Assembly: GCA_965198755.1 (NCBI GenBank)
Contig: OZ240673.1
Location: forward strand, 3,410,001-3,474,000
Length of the DNA: 64,000 nucleotides
Reading direction: 5' to 3'
From: BOG-908 sp963692875
GTDB taxonomy: Bacteria; Pseudomonadota; Alphaproteobacteria; Acetobacterales; Acetobacteraceae
Shown here: one piece after another, positions 46,071-56,520 of the stretch
Position numbering within the stretch: the stretch's first letter is position 1
Layout of the letters: every line of letters begins with the position of its first letter
Made by a program: the position numbers and the translations under genes
The notes under the pieces: model-generated
What the model saw: the letters and a program-made list of their open reading frames with translations, nothing else
Told to the model about the DNA's origin: nothing
Database searches by the model: none

Positions 46071-46151
46071 TGATGTTGGCTGAAGCCGCCTGCTTGATCA
46101 ATCACAGCACAGTCTGAAGCTGGAGGGACCCCTCGGTCTGCTCTCCTCACT

Positions 46152-46523
46152 CTATTGCCCCTCACCCTTCACTAACGCCTCTAGTTCCTCGACTAGAGCG
46201 CGCAGTTCCATCACCTTGAGATTATAGGCGTCCCACAAGGAGGGCGGAGCTGCCATAAGGCTGTCTACTACCTCGGCGTCGCTCGGCCAATCGATTGTTG
46301 CGACGGAGCCCTCGCGGCTGATTCCAAGCTCCGCCATGATAAGGTTCCGCTCCGCCTTTAAGTTGCGCGATTCCCGCACGAGTTTTTGTAGAACTTCGCG
46401 ACCCGGTGCCGGAGCAGGGCGCGAGTCGAGTAACCGAGAAAGTCTTTGCAGAGCTTCGCGAGCACTAGCTTCCATGGCCGGAAAACTATCATCGCTCGAG
46501 TCGAGCAACTCTCTAACGATCAT
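46152..46523 (-). CDS. hypothetical protein, helical
   Basis: 123 residues from ATG 46523. The frame is open for about 30 codons further upstream (YDVEIAIGFGKDLAATLRNV) without an ATG, so the true protein may be N-terminally truncated by insertion events. Mostly charged helices (REALQRLSRLLDS, LKVMELRALVEELEALVKG), coiled-coil-like. No family recognised. It lies between two insertion-sequence relics and has lower GC at its 5' side. Confidence 0.5.
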   Translation of the reverse strand: MIVRELLDSSDDSFPAMEASAREALQRLSRLLDSRPAPAPGREVLQKLVRESRNLKAERNLIMAELGISREGSVATIDWPSDAEVVDSLMAAPPSLWDAYNLKVMELRALVEELEALVKGEGQ

Positions 46524-46805
46524 TTGCAATGTTTCAAGATCTACGTTCCTCAGTGTGGCAGCCAGGTCTTTCCCAAATCCAATGGCAATTTCGACATCAT
46601 AAATCCTTCACATACATGACGGTCGCAGTGAAGAGTCTAGCGGGCTTTACAAACGCTGCAACACCCAGCGCAATCATGAATTTCGACGACGACGAGCTTC
46701 GACAGTCCAGGCCGCGGCATGCGGATTTAACTTTGAAACGCATAAAGGGTAGCTTGCTCGGCCGCCGCTAGGGGGCGGATCTAGACTTCCGCCGAGGAGG
46801 TCTGG

Positions 46806-47163
46806 ATGGGCAAGCATCTGACGTTTGAGGAGCGCTGCCAGCTTGCGGCGCTTCATGAGGCGGGACACACGCATTTGGCCATTGCGGCGCAGATTGGCGT
46901 CAGCCAAGCGGCCGTCTGCCGCGAGCTGCGACGCAACACGGCGCGGCTACGTGTGCGGGCCGGCGCAAGAAGCGGCAAAGGCTTGCAGGTCGACCGCCAG
47001 CAGCAGCCCGCGCAAGTTGACGCCGCAGGTGATCGAGTTGATCGAGGCCATGCTGCGCAACGAGGATCGGAGCCCGCAACAGATTAGCTGCCGGCTGGCG
47101 TTGGTGGGCCAGATCAGCATCAGCCACAAGCGCATCTACCAGCATATCTGGGCTGAGAAGCAG
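46806..47163 (+). pseudogene. IS30-family transposase, N-terminal relic with frameshift
   Basis: MGKHLTFEERCQLAALHEAG and IAAQIGVSQAAVCRELRRNT, then a frame change near 46945, then SPRKLTPQVIELIEAMLRNE and SISHKRIYQHIWAEKQR. This is the helix-turn-helix region of IS30. The DDE domain is missing: the sequence switches to an IS21 helper gene at about 47165. Confidence 0.83.
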
Positions 47164-47201
47164 CGGTTGACCGCATTCGCACCAACTTGGTGGGCCTGCA
47201 C

Positions 47202-48000
47202 ATGCCGCACGCCCTGGAGACACTTGACCACATCGTCCAGCAACTCGAACGTTGCCAGATCGGCGCCATTGAGGCGATCGACGTAATGCTGGCTGAAGAG
47301 ATCACCATCCGCGAGAGCCGGCGCATCAAGGGCAGTTCTGCAGATGGCACGCCTGGCCACCATCAAGACGCTGTCCGGCTTCGACTTCTCTTTCCAGCCC
47401 TCGCTCGACCGTAATCGCGTGCTGGCACTCGCACAGCTGGACTTCATCGATCGCCACGAGGTCGTACAATCTATCGGCCAGTCCGGCACAGGCAAAAGTC
47501 ACCTCGCCGTGGCACTCGGCGTGGAAGCCGTGCGCGCCGGGCGCAGCGTCTACTTCTCGCCGCTTGCTTATATCATCGACAGCTTGGTCAAGGCCGAACG
47601 CGAAGGCTGGTTGCGCGAACGCATCCGCTATCTCTGCCGCGCCTGGCTGTTGATCATCGGCGAGATCGGCTATCTGACCGTCGGTGCCGGCGTCGGCAAC
47701 CTGTTCTTCCAGCTGGTCAACGCACGCTACGTGAGAGGCGCTATGATCCTCACCTCCTATCGCGGATTTGCCGAATGGGGCAAGGTCTTTGGCAATCCAG
47801 TCGTGGCGACCGCGTTGCTGGACAGGCTGTTGCACCATGCAGCCGTCGTGCAGATCGAGGGTGCCAGCTACCGCCTGCGCCAGCACGCCGACCTGATGTT
47901 GGACGGGTTCCCAAGCAGTTCGGCCGCGCCGTCCACTGAGGCGCCTCGCTGCCGCCCCGGTCGGCCGCCGCGGCAGCACAAGCCGGAGCCTCTGACCTAA
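47202..48000 (+). pseudogene. IS21-family helper ATPase IstB, frameshifted
   Basis: MPHALETLDHIVQQLERCQI to ITIRESRRIKG, then one extra base near 47335, then MARLATIKTLSGFDFSFQPS, GQSGTGKSHLAVALGVEAV (Walker A), LLIIGEIGYLTVG (degenerate Walker B, usually VDEIG) and TALLDRLLHHAAVVQIEGAS. IstA is absent. Sequence near 48228-48260 (GAGGAATTTTCGACCGCC, GAGGAGATTTCGACCGG) fits the repeated IS21 end. Confidence 0.83.
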
Positions 48001-48264
48001 CGCTGCAACAACGCGCTCTGAGCACCAGCCCTTTGTTCGCACCGTCAGAGCCGGGGCGAAGGGCAAGACGCCCTTTGCCCCGACACCAACCGGAAGCCTC
48101 GGCGCGCAGGAGCGGTCAAGGGATGAAACCGCTTGCGGCGCGCGCTTGCGCGCGTCTCTTGACCGCTCCGAGCACCGTGGCATCCCGCGCCGCCACAACA
48201 GAGCGCCTACGCAACGAGGTGAGGAATTTTCGACCGCCACTACTGAGGAGATTTCGACCGGCGT

Positions 48265-48530
48265 TGAAACCAGGAGTGTAGGAAGGCCTCGGTCGCGCAA
48301 TAGGTGGGATAGATGGCCTTAGGCACGGAGGCGAGGTTCGAGGTCGTGACGATGATCGACGCATCCGGCCGCTGCTTGGGGTCGGGCAGAAACCGGCGCG
48401 AGTGGACCCGCAAGGTGGCAGGTTGAACACTCGCTTTCTGTCCAAGGCACCCGGCACCAACGTGGCAGGGCCCGCGCGGACGCTGCGAGTGATCGAGGTC
48501 TGGCGACCCTTCTGGCCCAACTGAACGCAA
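48265..48530 (-). pseudogene. short-chain dehydrogenase fragment truncated by IS21
   Basis: The minus-strand frame contains DASIIVTTSNLASVPKAIYP followed by TYCATEAFLHSW, the active-site Ser...Tyr-x-x-x-Lys region of an SDR. The usual lysine reads Glu here (YCATE). The frame stops at the IS21 end. Only about 40 codons are recognisable. Confidence 0.45.
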
Positions 48531-48706
48531 CGGCTAGCGATCGACGTTCTCATCCGAACTCCCCGGCTCGTGTGGAAACGTCTGTTTGTCTCGACCATAC
48601 CGAAGAAGGCATCACAACCTACTTGCGCACACTGAAAAGTGATATTACAACTCGGCGTTGAGTGAACCGTTTCCGTAACAAGCGGTCAAATTCTTGGGTG
48701 AAGTTC

Positions 48707-50440
48707 ATGGACCTCAGTGCCGACGGATACAGAGGTCCGGTTCCGACCCGTGTCATGGCCCCGCCCCGCTATAGAAGGCTCGCCTGGACTATAATATCGC
48801 TCGTCGTGCTTATGGCCATCGCGGAAACTGCTTGCTTCCTCGCGATATCAAAACATCGGGCGGAGGAGAATGAAGTCAGAACTGAAAATTGGGGCACCAG
48901 GCAGCTGCTCCAATATCTCGTAGATGCTGAGACTGGGCTGCGGGGCTTCCTGCTCACACATAAGCCTCAATTCCTGGAGCCGTATTACTCCGGTGTACGC
49001 GCAATAGACATGCTGCCGCCTGAGCGGCTCCTTGAATTGGATTCGGCTACTAGCCAGCGCGGAATGAATGTCCGGCCGTTCGTCGAAACGTTCCGCCGTC
49101 TCCGCGATCTCTGGGTGACCGAGATCGACGAGGTGAGTGATGGCGGCAATGAGGCTTTATCGACGGAACGACCTCTTGCCGACGGCAAGCGGCTTATGGA
49201 CATGTTGCGCGTCCGCATCGCCGCCCTGATGGACACTAGAGACGCCCGCATAGCCGAGCTGGACGAGCGCATAAGGTCGGAACGCACTGCGAACCTGATA
49301 CTCATCCTGTTCGGAACGGTAACCGCCATCGCCGCGGTTAAGTATGCCTTTGATCGCTCGATCCGCGACGTGCTCCGGCGCGACCGTGCCGTCCAGGTCG
49401 GCGCGGAGGCGAGTCGACGCACGCGGCTCCTCTCGACGATGGCGGAGATGCTTCAGAGCGCAGTCGACCGAGATGACGCCAATGAGGTGCTCCAGGCTAG
49501 CGCGACGCAATTGTTGCCCGGCGTGACAGGAGCGCTTTACGTGTTCAACAACTCCCGCGACAGATTGGACCTGTCCACCCGGTGGCCAGGGAGTGACGAA
49601 GGCAGCCTGCTAAGTCCTGCCACCCCGATCCATATTGCGCCTTCCGGGTGTTGGGCTCTAAAGCGCGGGAAGCCCCACCGCAACGGCGTTTCCGCGGGCG
49701 CGTTGCGGTGCACGCATTGCATGTCCAGTGACCCCAGCCTGGAAATTCCGATGACTGCGAGGGGAGAACTATACGGGCTGTTGCAGCTGACGGCCACTGG
49801 GGAAGATGCCGACCTGCGCCTTGACGGGGTTTTGGAAGTGGCCGGGGCGATTGCAGACGGCATGTCACTCGCGCTCTCAAGCATCGCCTTGCGCGAGCAG
49901 CTACGCAACCAGGCACTTCGCGACCCGCTGACGGGCCTCTACAATAGACGCTTCATGGAAGAGATGCTTGAGCGCTTCACGCAGGATGCCGAGCGGAAGC
50001 GGCTGCCGACATCCGTGGTCATGATCGATCTCGACCACTTCAAGGTTCTGAACGATCGTTACGGGCACCCAGTCGGCGATGTCGTCCTGAGACAGGTTGC
50101 GAATACCATAACCAGCCTGATCAGGGGACCTGACATCGCTTGTAGGATAGGCGGCGAGGAGCTGATGATCTTGATGCCGGACTGTGGGTTGCGCGACGCG
50201 GAGGCGAAAGCCGAGCAGCTGCGGTCGGCCATCGAGGCGCTCTCGACAGACGGAAGCGTGCCCCCAGTCACTGCGTCTTTCGGCGTAGCCTCGCGTCCCG
50301 AGACGACTGCCAGGGCGGAGGACTTGCTCTCCCATGCGGATGACGCCCTTTATGCCGCGAAGAGACAGGGCCGGAACGCGGTCATCTCGTGTTCCCTCCG
50401 GCAGAACGTCCCAACGCTGGTCGCTGCCGAAGGAAGGTAG
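48707..50440 (+). CDS. membrane diguanylate cyclase (CHASE3-GAF-GGDEF)
   Basis: 577 residues from ATG 48707; GTG 48662 is an alternative. TM1 is AWTIISLVVLMAIAETACFL, a CHASE3-type periplasmic region (LLQYLVDAETGLRGFLLTHK) follows, then TM2 (LILILFGTVTAIAAVKYAF), a GAF-like domain, and GGDEF at the C-terminus: DPLTGLYNRRFMEEML, VVMIDLDHFKVLND, IGGEELMILMPD. The active site is GGEEL and an I-site RGPD sits five residues before it, so it should make cyclic di-GMP with product inhibition. It stands alone beside IS relics. Confidence 0.92.
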   Translation: MDLSADGYRGPVPTRVMAPPRYRRLAWTIISLVVLMAIAETACFLAISKHRAEENEVRTENWGTRQLLQYLVDAETGLRGFLLTHKPQFLEPYYSGVRAIDMLPPERLLELDSATSQRGMNVRPFVETFRRLRDLWVTEIDEVSDGGNEALSTERPLADGKRLMDMLRVRIAALMDTRDARIAELDERIRSERTANLILILFGTVTAIAAVKYAFDRSIRDVLRRDRAVQVGAEASRRTRLLSTMAEMLQSAVDRDDANEVLQASATQLLPGVTGALYVFNNSRDRLDLSTRWPGSDEGSLLSPATPIHIAPSGCWALKRGKPHRNGVSAGALRCTHCMSSDPSLEIPMTARGELYGLLQLTATGEDADLRLDGVLEVAGAIADGMSLALSSIALREQLRNQALRDPLTGLYNRRFMEEMLERFTQDAERKRLPTSVVMIDLDHFKVLNDRYGHPVGDVVLRQVANTITSLIRGPDIACRIGGEELMILMPDCGLRDAEAKAEQLRSAIEALSTDGSVPPVTASFGVASRPETTARAEDLLSHADDALYAAKRQGRNAVISCSLRQNVPTLVAAEGR

Positions 50441-50500
50441 GTGTCCTGCCATCCTCGCCCAAAAGCCGCATTGTTCTAAAATTTGCTACTTTATGTCAGT

Positions 50501-50647
50501 CATTTCGTCGCCGCCTACGACTATGCTCGGCGGCTCAAAACGCTCAAGGGCCTTACACCATACAAATTCATCTGCAAAACCTGGCAATCTGAGCCAAAAC
50601 GATCCACATTCGACCCGCTCACCAAAATGCCGCAACTAAACAACTAG
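50501..50647 (+). pseudogene. IS481-family transposase, C-terminal tail
   Basis: The frame to TAG at 50645-50647 reads YDYARRLKTLKGLTPYKFIC followed by KTWQSEPKRSTFDP, the characteristic end of IS481 transposases. Nothing of the catalytic domain remains. The rest of the gap 50441-50826 shows no gene. Confidence 0.7.
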
Positions 50648-50826
50648 TCGGACGAGAATGCTGGCAACTTGTGCGCGTTCCGACAATTGCAGCCTTTGAT
50701 ACCGATCGAAGCCAGCCACATGTTCCAATCTAAGCCAGCCGGGCATTCCGATTGCCAACCGGCACACAGAAGGTAACTCTTTCATGGAGTTCGCCTTTTG
50801 GGGGTCGGACTCCAAACAGAAGTCCT

Positions 50827-52068
50827 TTATGCCGTATGGCGACGAAGTTTTCGTATGGCCGGATTAATCGTGGACCGCAGTAGCAACCAGGCTAAAGGAT
50901 AGCCTGCCGCCGCTGCGCAAAAGCTGGGCTGCAGGCCGTATACCGGCAGCAGCCTTCCCGCCGCGTAAAGGCTGAGCGCGCCACCGCAATTGCCCGCGAA
51001 CGCACCTAGCCCGATTGCCGAGCCGACGCGCGACGCGGGAAACACCGCCGCCGCAATGCCGAAGATGTTCGTGGCGAACCCTTGATGGCCGGCCAGCGCC
51101 AATCCTACCAGGAAAACGCTCGCCCACAGCCCACCGACATGGAGGATGAAGATGATCGGCGAGACGCACGCGGCGAACATCACCATCGCGGCCCAGAGTG
51201 CGGTGTCGCGCGATAGGCCGGCACGCGCCAGCAGGGCGGGCAAGGCACCGCCGGAAAGCGAGCCCAGCGCCGCCATCGCGTACACGGCTGCTACCGGCGA
51301 TCCGATGTCGCGCATGTCGAGGTGGAAGCGACGATGGAAAAAATCCGGTAGCCAGAACAGCATGAACCACCATGCCTGGTCAGTGAGAAACTTGGCGCCG
51401 GCCAACGCCCAAGCCGTGCGGTCGCGAAGGACAGGTCTTGCAGACTCGCGGAACAGCAGCACAGTTTCGCCACTCACGTCGGTCATGCGCGCGAGCGGCA
51501 AGGCAAGCCAGAAGCCAAGGCACACCAGACCGGCGGCGCCCAGCGTCACGATGGTACCTTGCCAGCCGATGCGGACGTAAAGGGCTGAGACGATCAGCGG
51601 CGTCAGCATGGCGGCAATGTTGGGCGCCATGTTGCCGACGCCGATGACGAGCGTGCGTTCAGCTGGACGGAAGAAGGTGGCCACCGCTTTCATGCCAGCC
51701 GGTGTTCCTACCGCCTCGAACACACCGAGCGCCACACGGGCGGCGATGAATTGCGGGACCGTGCGCGCCGCAGCGTGCAGGATGGACGCGATGCTCCAGC
51801 CGCCCAGGCCGGTGGCGAACCCCCACCGCAGGCCGGCGCGGTCCATGAACCAGCCGGCACCCAGGAGCGCGGCCGCGATGGCGACCTGGAACGCGGTGGT
51901 CATCGCGCCGTAATCAGCACCGGTCCAGCCAAAGCGCTGATCTAGAACAGGCTTGAGCAAGCCGAGGACCTGCCGATCGGCGTAGCCGACCATCGTCACC
52001 GCAAAGGTGAGGACCAGGAAAACCCAGCGAAGCCAGCCTACCCGGTTGTTGCCGCCGGACGCCGGCAC
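50827..52068 (-). CDS. MFS transporter, ACS/hexuronate-like
   Basis: 413 residues from GTG 52068, chosen because GGAGG sits nine bases upstream and longer starts would run deep into the receptor gene. Twelve membrane segments; TM1 FLVLTFAVTMVGYADRQVLG and motif MDRAGLRWGFATGLGGWSIA fit the anion:cation symporter (ExuT/DgoT) group. Its start lies 17 bases from the stop of the TonB receptor gene. Probably imports the sugar acid or similar ligand delivered by that receptor. Confidence 0.87.
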   Translation of the reverse strand: MPASGGNNRVGWLRWVFLVLTFAVTMVGYADRQVLGLLKPVLDQRFGWTGADYGAMTTAFQVAIAAALLGAGWFMDRAGLRWGFATGLGGWSIASILHAAARTVPQFIAARVALGVFEAVGTPAGMKAVATFFRPAERTLVIGVGNMAPNIAAMLTPLIVSALYVRIGWQGTIVTLGAAGLVCLGFWLALPLARMTDVSGETVLLFRESARPVLRDRTAWALAGAKFLTDQAWWFMLFWLPDFFHRRFHLDMRDIGSPVAAVYAMAALGSLSGGALPALLARAGLSRDTALWAAMVMFAACVSPIIFILHVGGLWASVFLVGLALAGHQGFATNIFGIAAAVFPASRVGSAIGLGAFAGNCGGALSLYAAGRLLPVYGLQPSFCAAAAGYPLAWLLLRSTINPAIRKLRRHTA

Positions 52069-52084
52069 GTGCGATGCCTCCGTG

Positions 52085-54400
52085 TCAGAAATCCTTGTGC
52101 AGCTCGATGCCGAAATACCGACGGTAGTCACGCGGAACGTATCGCACGGTGCCGCCGAGCGCACCGTTCAGGTTGCCGTCCACCAAATAGGACGAGTAGT
52201 TCGTGTCGAGTATGTTGCGCACGAGGCCGGTGACCCGCCAGTTGTAGTCGAGGTCTGCCAGGCCGATACTGGCGTTCCAGATGCCGTAGGCTTTCTGCAC
52301 CGTGTTCGTCGTTTCGGTGAGCTGGTACTGCGTGGCGGTCTGCCAGTTGAAATCGGTGTTCAGGCCGAGGTCATACCTATCGCTGAGCGGGATGGTGTAA
52401 TGCGCGCGCGCGTCAAGCTTCCACTTCGGTGCGAAGGGCAGCGGTTCGCCGTTGATGTCGCAACTGGTGGCAGCGTTCGCCGGGCAGGCGAACTTGTCGA
52501 CAGTGGCTTCGGTGTAGGCGAACAGTCCGGTCAGGTCCAAATTGCCGACCGGCCGCGCGGTGATGTCGCCTTCCACGCCTTTGGTCGACACGCTGCCGGC
52601 GTTGATCAGACGGGTGACCAGCGCACCGGCGACGTCGGACGCAAAGTTGGCCTGGTAGTCGGTAAAATCCTGGATGAAGCCGTCGAGGTTTGCCTGCACG
52701 CGGTCGTGCAGGAAGCGCGATTTCAGGCCGACCTCGTAGGCGTTCGAGGTCTCCGGCTTCAGCGCGTTGGTCTGCAACGCGGTCTCGTTGAAGAACACGT
52801 TGTAGGCCGGGCCCTTGTAGCCGCGCGAGTAGGTGAAGTAGGCCATGCTCTGCGGCGTCAGGTCGTATTGCAGGCCGAGCCGGTCGGAGTAGGCGGGCAC
52901 GTCCGTGCTGCCCATGCTGTGGAACGACGGCGCGATACCGGTGAGCGTTACGTCGGAGCTGGAGACGCGGCCCTGCTGATAGGCGAGCGTGTCCACAACC
53001 CCGCGCACGCCGACCACGCCCCTGAAACGGTCGGTGAAGTGCAGGTTTGCCTCGCCGAACAGGGCCACGTCGTTGCCGTCGGTGCTGTATTGTGCCTGGC
53101 CGACGTTGGCCACCTGCCTGGTGCCCGCCAGTTGCAGGATGTCGCGGCCGTACTGCTCGCTGTCCACGGCGAGCGCGTAGAACAGGCCGACCTGGTAGTC
53201 GATGAAGCCGCCTTTCGACGAGGCGAAACGCACTTCCTGGGTGAACTGGTTGAACAGCAGGTAGCCGGTATCGGCCAGTTGCGGGTATTTCGCCTCCAGG
53301 ATCGACGTCTGGTCGTAATCCTGGTGCTGCGTGTTGTGCCAGATACGGTAGGCGGTGATCGAGGTCAGCGTGTAGTCGTTGAACTGCTTGTCCACCCGCA
53401 GCGAGATGCCGCCGTTGTCGTCGTTCGCCGTGCTCGTGAAGTTGTTGTTGATCGTGGTGTTACCGTTGCCTGCGACCACGCCGGATCTGGCCAGGTCCTG
53501 CGCCAGCAACGGGCTTTGCGTGATCAGCCCGGACGGGTAGGCCGCCTGCGCCGTGCTGGAGAACACGCCGTTCGGCACCGTGTCGTGCGATTTCAGGTAG
53601 TCGAACTCGAGCCGGACCTTCAGGTCGTCGGACGGCTGGTACTCGAGCTTCGTGCGGAAGCCGTCATGCGTGTAGCCGTTCACCTCCTTGTCGTTGTAGA
53701 CGTTCTTCACGTCGCCGCCGAAGCCGCCTGCAAGGATCGAGGTGACAGCCGTGAGGTTCGGCGCCAGCGTGCCCGACACTCCGCCTTCCAGCCGGTACTC
53801 GCCGCCGCCGGAGTAGCCGGCAGCGTCGGCGTAGGCGTGAAAGTCGGACGTGGGCTCCCGGGTGGTGATGTTGACCACGCCGGCCGACGCGTTCTTGCCG
53901 AACAGCGTGCCTTGCGGCCCGCGCAGCACTTCCACCTGGTCCAGGCCGGACAGGTCCAGCGTGGACTGGCCGGCGCGCAGCAGCACCACGTCGTCCAGCA
54001 CGGTCGATACGGAAGGCTCCACGCCCGGTGACGTGGAGATCGTGCCGATGCCGCGGATGAAGATGGTGCGGTCCTTGTTGGACGAGCTGGTGCGGAAGTC
54101 TGCGCTGGGCACCTGGGTCAGGATGTCCTGGACGTTATTTAGGTTGTCGCGCTTGAGCTGTGCCGCGCTGAGGACGGTGATGGCGACAGGGACTTTCTGT
54201 AACGGCTCGGACCGCCTGCGCGCGGTGACGACGATGTTCTCCAATCCCTGCCCACCCGCTTGCGCTGGTGGGTTGCTCGCCGTGCCAGAAATTTTGGCCG
54301 GGGTCTGCGCCTGCGCGGTCGTCGCGATCAAGGCAGCAATCAGCAGCAAACACGCGCGTAAGCTTCCGGAACGCGCCGGTGACAGGACTAGCCGATGCAT
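52085..54400 (-). CDS. TonB-dependent outer-membrane receptor (LLM/AKR unit)
   Basis: 771 residues. Signal peptide ACLLLIAALIATTAQAQ; plug with ENIVVTARRRSEPLQKVPVA, VPSADFRTSSSNKDRTIFIR and GLDQVEVLRGPQGTLFGKNA. Barrel ends YFGIELHKDF with the terminal Phe needed for assembly. It forms a unit with the MFS gene downstream, so the two likely carry one compound across both membranes. Confidence 0.92.
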   Translation of the reverse strand: MHRLVLSPARSGSLRACLLLIAALIATTAQAQTPAKISGTASNPPAQAGGQGLENIVVTARRRSEPLQKVPVAITVLSAAQLKRDNLNNVQDILTQVPSADFRTSSSNKDRTIFIRGIGTISTSPGVEPSVSTVLDDVVLLRAGQSTLDLSGLDQVEVLRGPQGTLFGKNASAGVVNITTREPTSDFHAYADAAGYSGGGEYRLEGGVSGTLAPNLTAVTSILAGGFGGDVKNVYNDKEVNGYTHDGFRTKLEYQPSDDLKVRLEFDYLKSHDTVPNGVFSSTAQAAYPSGLITQSPLLAQDLARSGVVAGNGNTTINNNFTSTANDDNGGISLRVDKQFNDYTLTSITAYRIWHNTQHQDYDQTSILEAKYPQLADTGYLLFNQFTQEVRFASSKGGFIDYQVGLFYALAVDSEQYGRDILQLAGTRQVANVGQAQYSTDGNDVALFGEANLHFTDRFRGVVGVRGVVDTLAYQQGRVSSSDVTLTGIAPSFHSMGSTDVPAYSDRLGLQYDLTPQSMAYFTYSRGYKGPAYNVFFNETALQTNALKPETSNAYEVGLKSRFLHDRVQANLDGFIQDFTDYQANFASDVAGALVTRLINAGSVSTKGVEGDITARPVGNLDLTGLFAYTEATVDKFACPANAATSCDINGEPLPFAPKWKLDARAHYTIPLSDRYDLGLNTDFNWQTATQYQLTETTNTVQKAYGIWNASIGLADLDYNWRVTGLVRNILDTNYSSYLVDGNLNGALGGTVRYVPRDYRRYFGIELHKDF

Positions 54401-54458
54401 GATTTGCTCCCCCCGCGACTGTTAAAGCGCGACGCGTTTTCCGCTGTTACACACCTTC

Positions 54459-55529
54459 CTAGTAGGATACGTCAAGCGGCCGGTGCTGCAGGCGTGGCAG
54501 CACGTGGCGGGCGAACAGGTCGCACTCGGCGGCGTGGGGGTAGCCGGAGAGGATGAAGGCGTCGATCCCCGCCTGGCGGTACTCTTCGAGCTTGGCCAGC
54601 ACCTGGTCCGGATCACCGACGATGGCCGCCCCGCAGCCAGAGCGCGCCCGGCCGATGCCGGTCCACAAATTGGCCTCGGCGTAGCCGTCGTCGTCTGCGG
54701 TTTCGCGCAGTTCGGCCTGCCGCCCGACGCCGAGCGAGTTGCTGTCCAGCGAGCGGGCACGGATGCGCGCGCCTTCCGCGTCGTTCAGGCGCGAGAGCAG
54801 ACGCTGCGCGGCCAGCCTGGCGTGGGCCTCGGTCTCCCTGACAACCACGTGCACACGGTAGCCGAACCGCAGGCGGCGGCCGTGCGCGGCGGCGCGTGAC
54901 GTGAGGTCGGCCACGACCTCGCGCACCGCAGCCAGGCGGTCCGGCCACATCAGATACACGTCCGCCTGGCGCGCGGCGGTCTCGCGCGCGGCTTCCGACA
55001 GTCCGCCAAAATAGAACAACGGCGCCCGGCCGGCAGTCATACGCAGACGCGGGGGAGCAATCTTCAACTTGTAGAATTCGCCGTCGAAATTGACGTCGTT
55101 GCCATCGAGCAGGTCGCGCAGTATCGTCATCGCCTCCAGCGTGCGGCGGTAGCGCGGCGCGCTGTCCAGCACTTCGCCGGGGATGTCGCTGGAGATGATG
55201 TTGACGCGCAGGCGGCCGCCCAGCATCTGGTCGATCGTCGCGAGCTGGCGGGCCTGTTGCGGCAGCCACATCTCGCCGACCCGCAAGGCGGCCAGCAGGT
55301 GGATGCGGCGTGTCAGCGGCGCCATCGCGGCGGCAAAGGCCATGGTGTCGAGGCCGAGCGCGTAGCCGGACGGCAGCAGCACGTTGTCCATGCCGGCGGT
55401 CTCCGCTGCGAGCACGATGTCGCGGCAATGCTCGAAGCTGGATTGCAGCCGCTTGTCAGGCACGCCGAGGAACTCGTAGTCATCGTCGCAAAGGGCCGAG
55501 AACCAGGCGACCTCGCAGGAACCGGTCAT
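54459..55529 (-). CDS. LLM-class flavin-dependent monooxygenase, alkanesulphonate monooxygenase (SsuD)-like
   Basis: 356 residues from ATG 55529, which overlaps the AKR stop. The barrel shows LPSGYALGLDTMAFAAAMAP, LRVGEMWLPQQARQLATIDQ and RLRVNIISSDIPGE, with the C-terminal AAIVGDPDQVLAKLEEYRQA and FILSGYPHAAE typical of SsuD. It uses FMNH2 supplied by a reductase that is not in the window. Likely cleaves a C-S bond or oxidises a related compound. Presence of an SsuB-like ATPase and a YeiH exporter elsewhere in the window makes organosulphur use plausible but unproven. Confidence 0.87.
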   Translation of the reverse strand: MTGSCEVAWFSALCDDDYEFLGVPDKRLQSSFEHCRDIVLAAETAGMDNVLLPSGYALGLDTMAFAAAMAPLTRRIHLLAALRVGEMWLPQQARQLATIDQMLGGRLRVNIISSDIPGEVLDSAPRYRRTLEAMTILRDLLDGNDVNFDGEFYKLKIAPPRLRMTAGRAPLFYFGGLSEAARETAARQADVYLMWPDRLAAVREVVADLTSRAAAHGRRLRFGYRVHVVVRETEAHARLAAQRLLSRLNDAEGARIRARSLDSNSLGVGRQAELRETADDDGYAEANLWTGIGRARSGCGAAIVGDPDQVLAKLEEYRQAGIDAFILSGYPHAAECDLFARHVLPRLQHRPLDVSY

Positions 55530-56434
55530 GGCAGTGGCGCACCGCGCGCAGCGGCGTAGACGGCATACCACTCGGCACGGGTCATCTGTACGTCCAGCGC
55601 GTGGGCTGACTCCCGGATACGCTCCGGCGTCTGCGACCCGACGATCGGGACCGGTGCGGCGGGATGCGCCAACACCCAGGCATAGGCGGCCGCGGTGCGC
55701 GAGACGCCGCATCTCTGCGCCACGCTGTCCAGGCCAGCGGCCACCGCGCTTGTGCGTGGGTCGGCCGCATCGTGGGCCAGCCGTCCGCCGCCCAGAGGCG
55801 ACCAGGCGAGCACGCCAAGCCGCTCGCGCATTGCCAGGTCCAGCGTGCCGTCCTCGATCGGCCCGATGGCGAGGGCCGAGAGCTCGGGCTGGGTCGCGGC
55901 GAGCGGGAACGGCATGAAGCGCACCAGCGCCTCGGTCTGCGCCGGCGTGTAGTTGGACACGCCGGCGGCTTCGATCTTGCCCGCTTGGCGCAGCCGGTCG
56001 AAGGCGCCGGCCACCTCCTCCGGATGGGCCAGAACGTCGGGACGATGGATCTGGTACAGCTCGACGCGCTCCGTGCCGAGGCGCCGCAGCGAGGCCTCGC
56101 AGGCGGCCACCAGGTAGGCCGCACTCGAGTCGTACGGGACGCCCATGGAGATGCCGCCCTTGGTCGCCAGCACGATCCGGCTGCGCAAGCCGGGCTCGGC
56201 CTGCAACACGCGACCCAGCAGCGCCTCGGCCGCGCCGAACGGCTCGCCGTTATCGGGGCCATAGATGTCGGCCGTGTCGAACAGCGTGATGCCGGACTCA
56301 AGCGCCGCGTGGACCAGGGACGCCGCTTGCCGCACGTCGCCGCCCTTGAAGCGCCACATGCCCCAGGCCAGGGCCGACATCTCGATCCCAGACCGGCCGA
56401 GTTGGCGTGTGCGGGCAGGAAGGGGAAGGTTCAT
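55526..56434 (-). CDS. aldo/keto reductase, YdhF-like
   Basis: 302 residues from ATG 56434. AKR motifs are SALAWGMWRFKG, LFDTADIYGPDNGEPFG (Asp and Tyr of the tetrad), VLATKGGI (Lys), VELYQIHRPD (His) and the C-terminal PVPIVGSQTPERIRES (NADP site). It precedes and overlaps the LLM gene by four bases. Cytosolic NADPH-dependent reductase of an aldehyde or ketone; substrate unknown. Confidence 0.88.
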   Translation of the reverse strand: MNLPLPARTRQLGRSGIEMSALAWGMWRFKGGDVRQAASLVHAALESGITLFDTADIYGPDNGEPFGAAEALLGRVLQAEPGLRSRIVLATKGGISMGVPYDSSAAYLVAACEASLRRLGTERVELYQIHRPDVLAHPEEVAGAFDRLRQAGKIEAAGVSNYTPAQTEALVRFMPFPLAATQPELSALAIGPIEDGTLDLAMRERLGVLAWSPLGGGRLAHDAADPRTSAVAAGLDSVAQRCGVSRTAAAYAWVLAHPAAPVPIVGSQTPERIRESAHALDVQMTRAEWYAVYAAARGAPLP

Positions 56435-56520
56435 GGGGCTCCGTGCTAACCGTGTCTGAGCGCATCTGCTAACTTGGCGCCGCCCCGCCGCGCAAGGCTG
56501 CGGAGAAACGGACGGAGAAG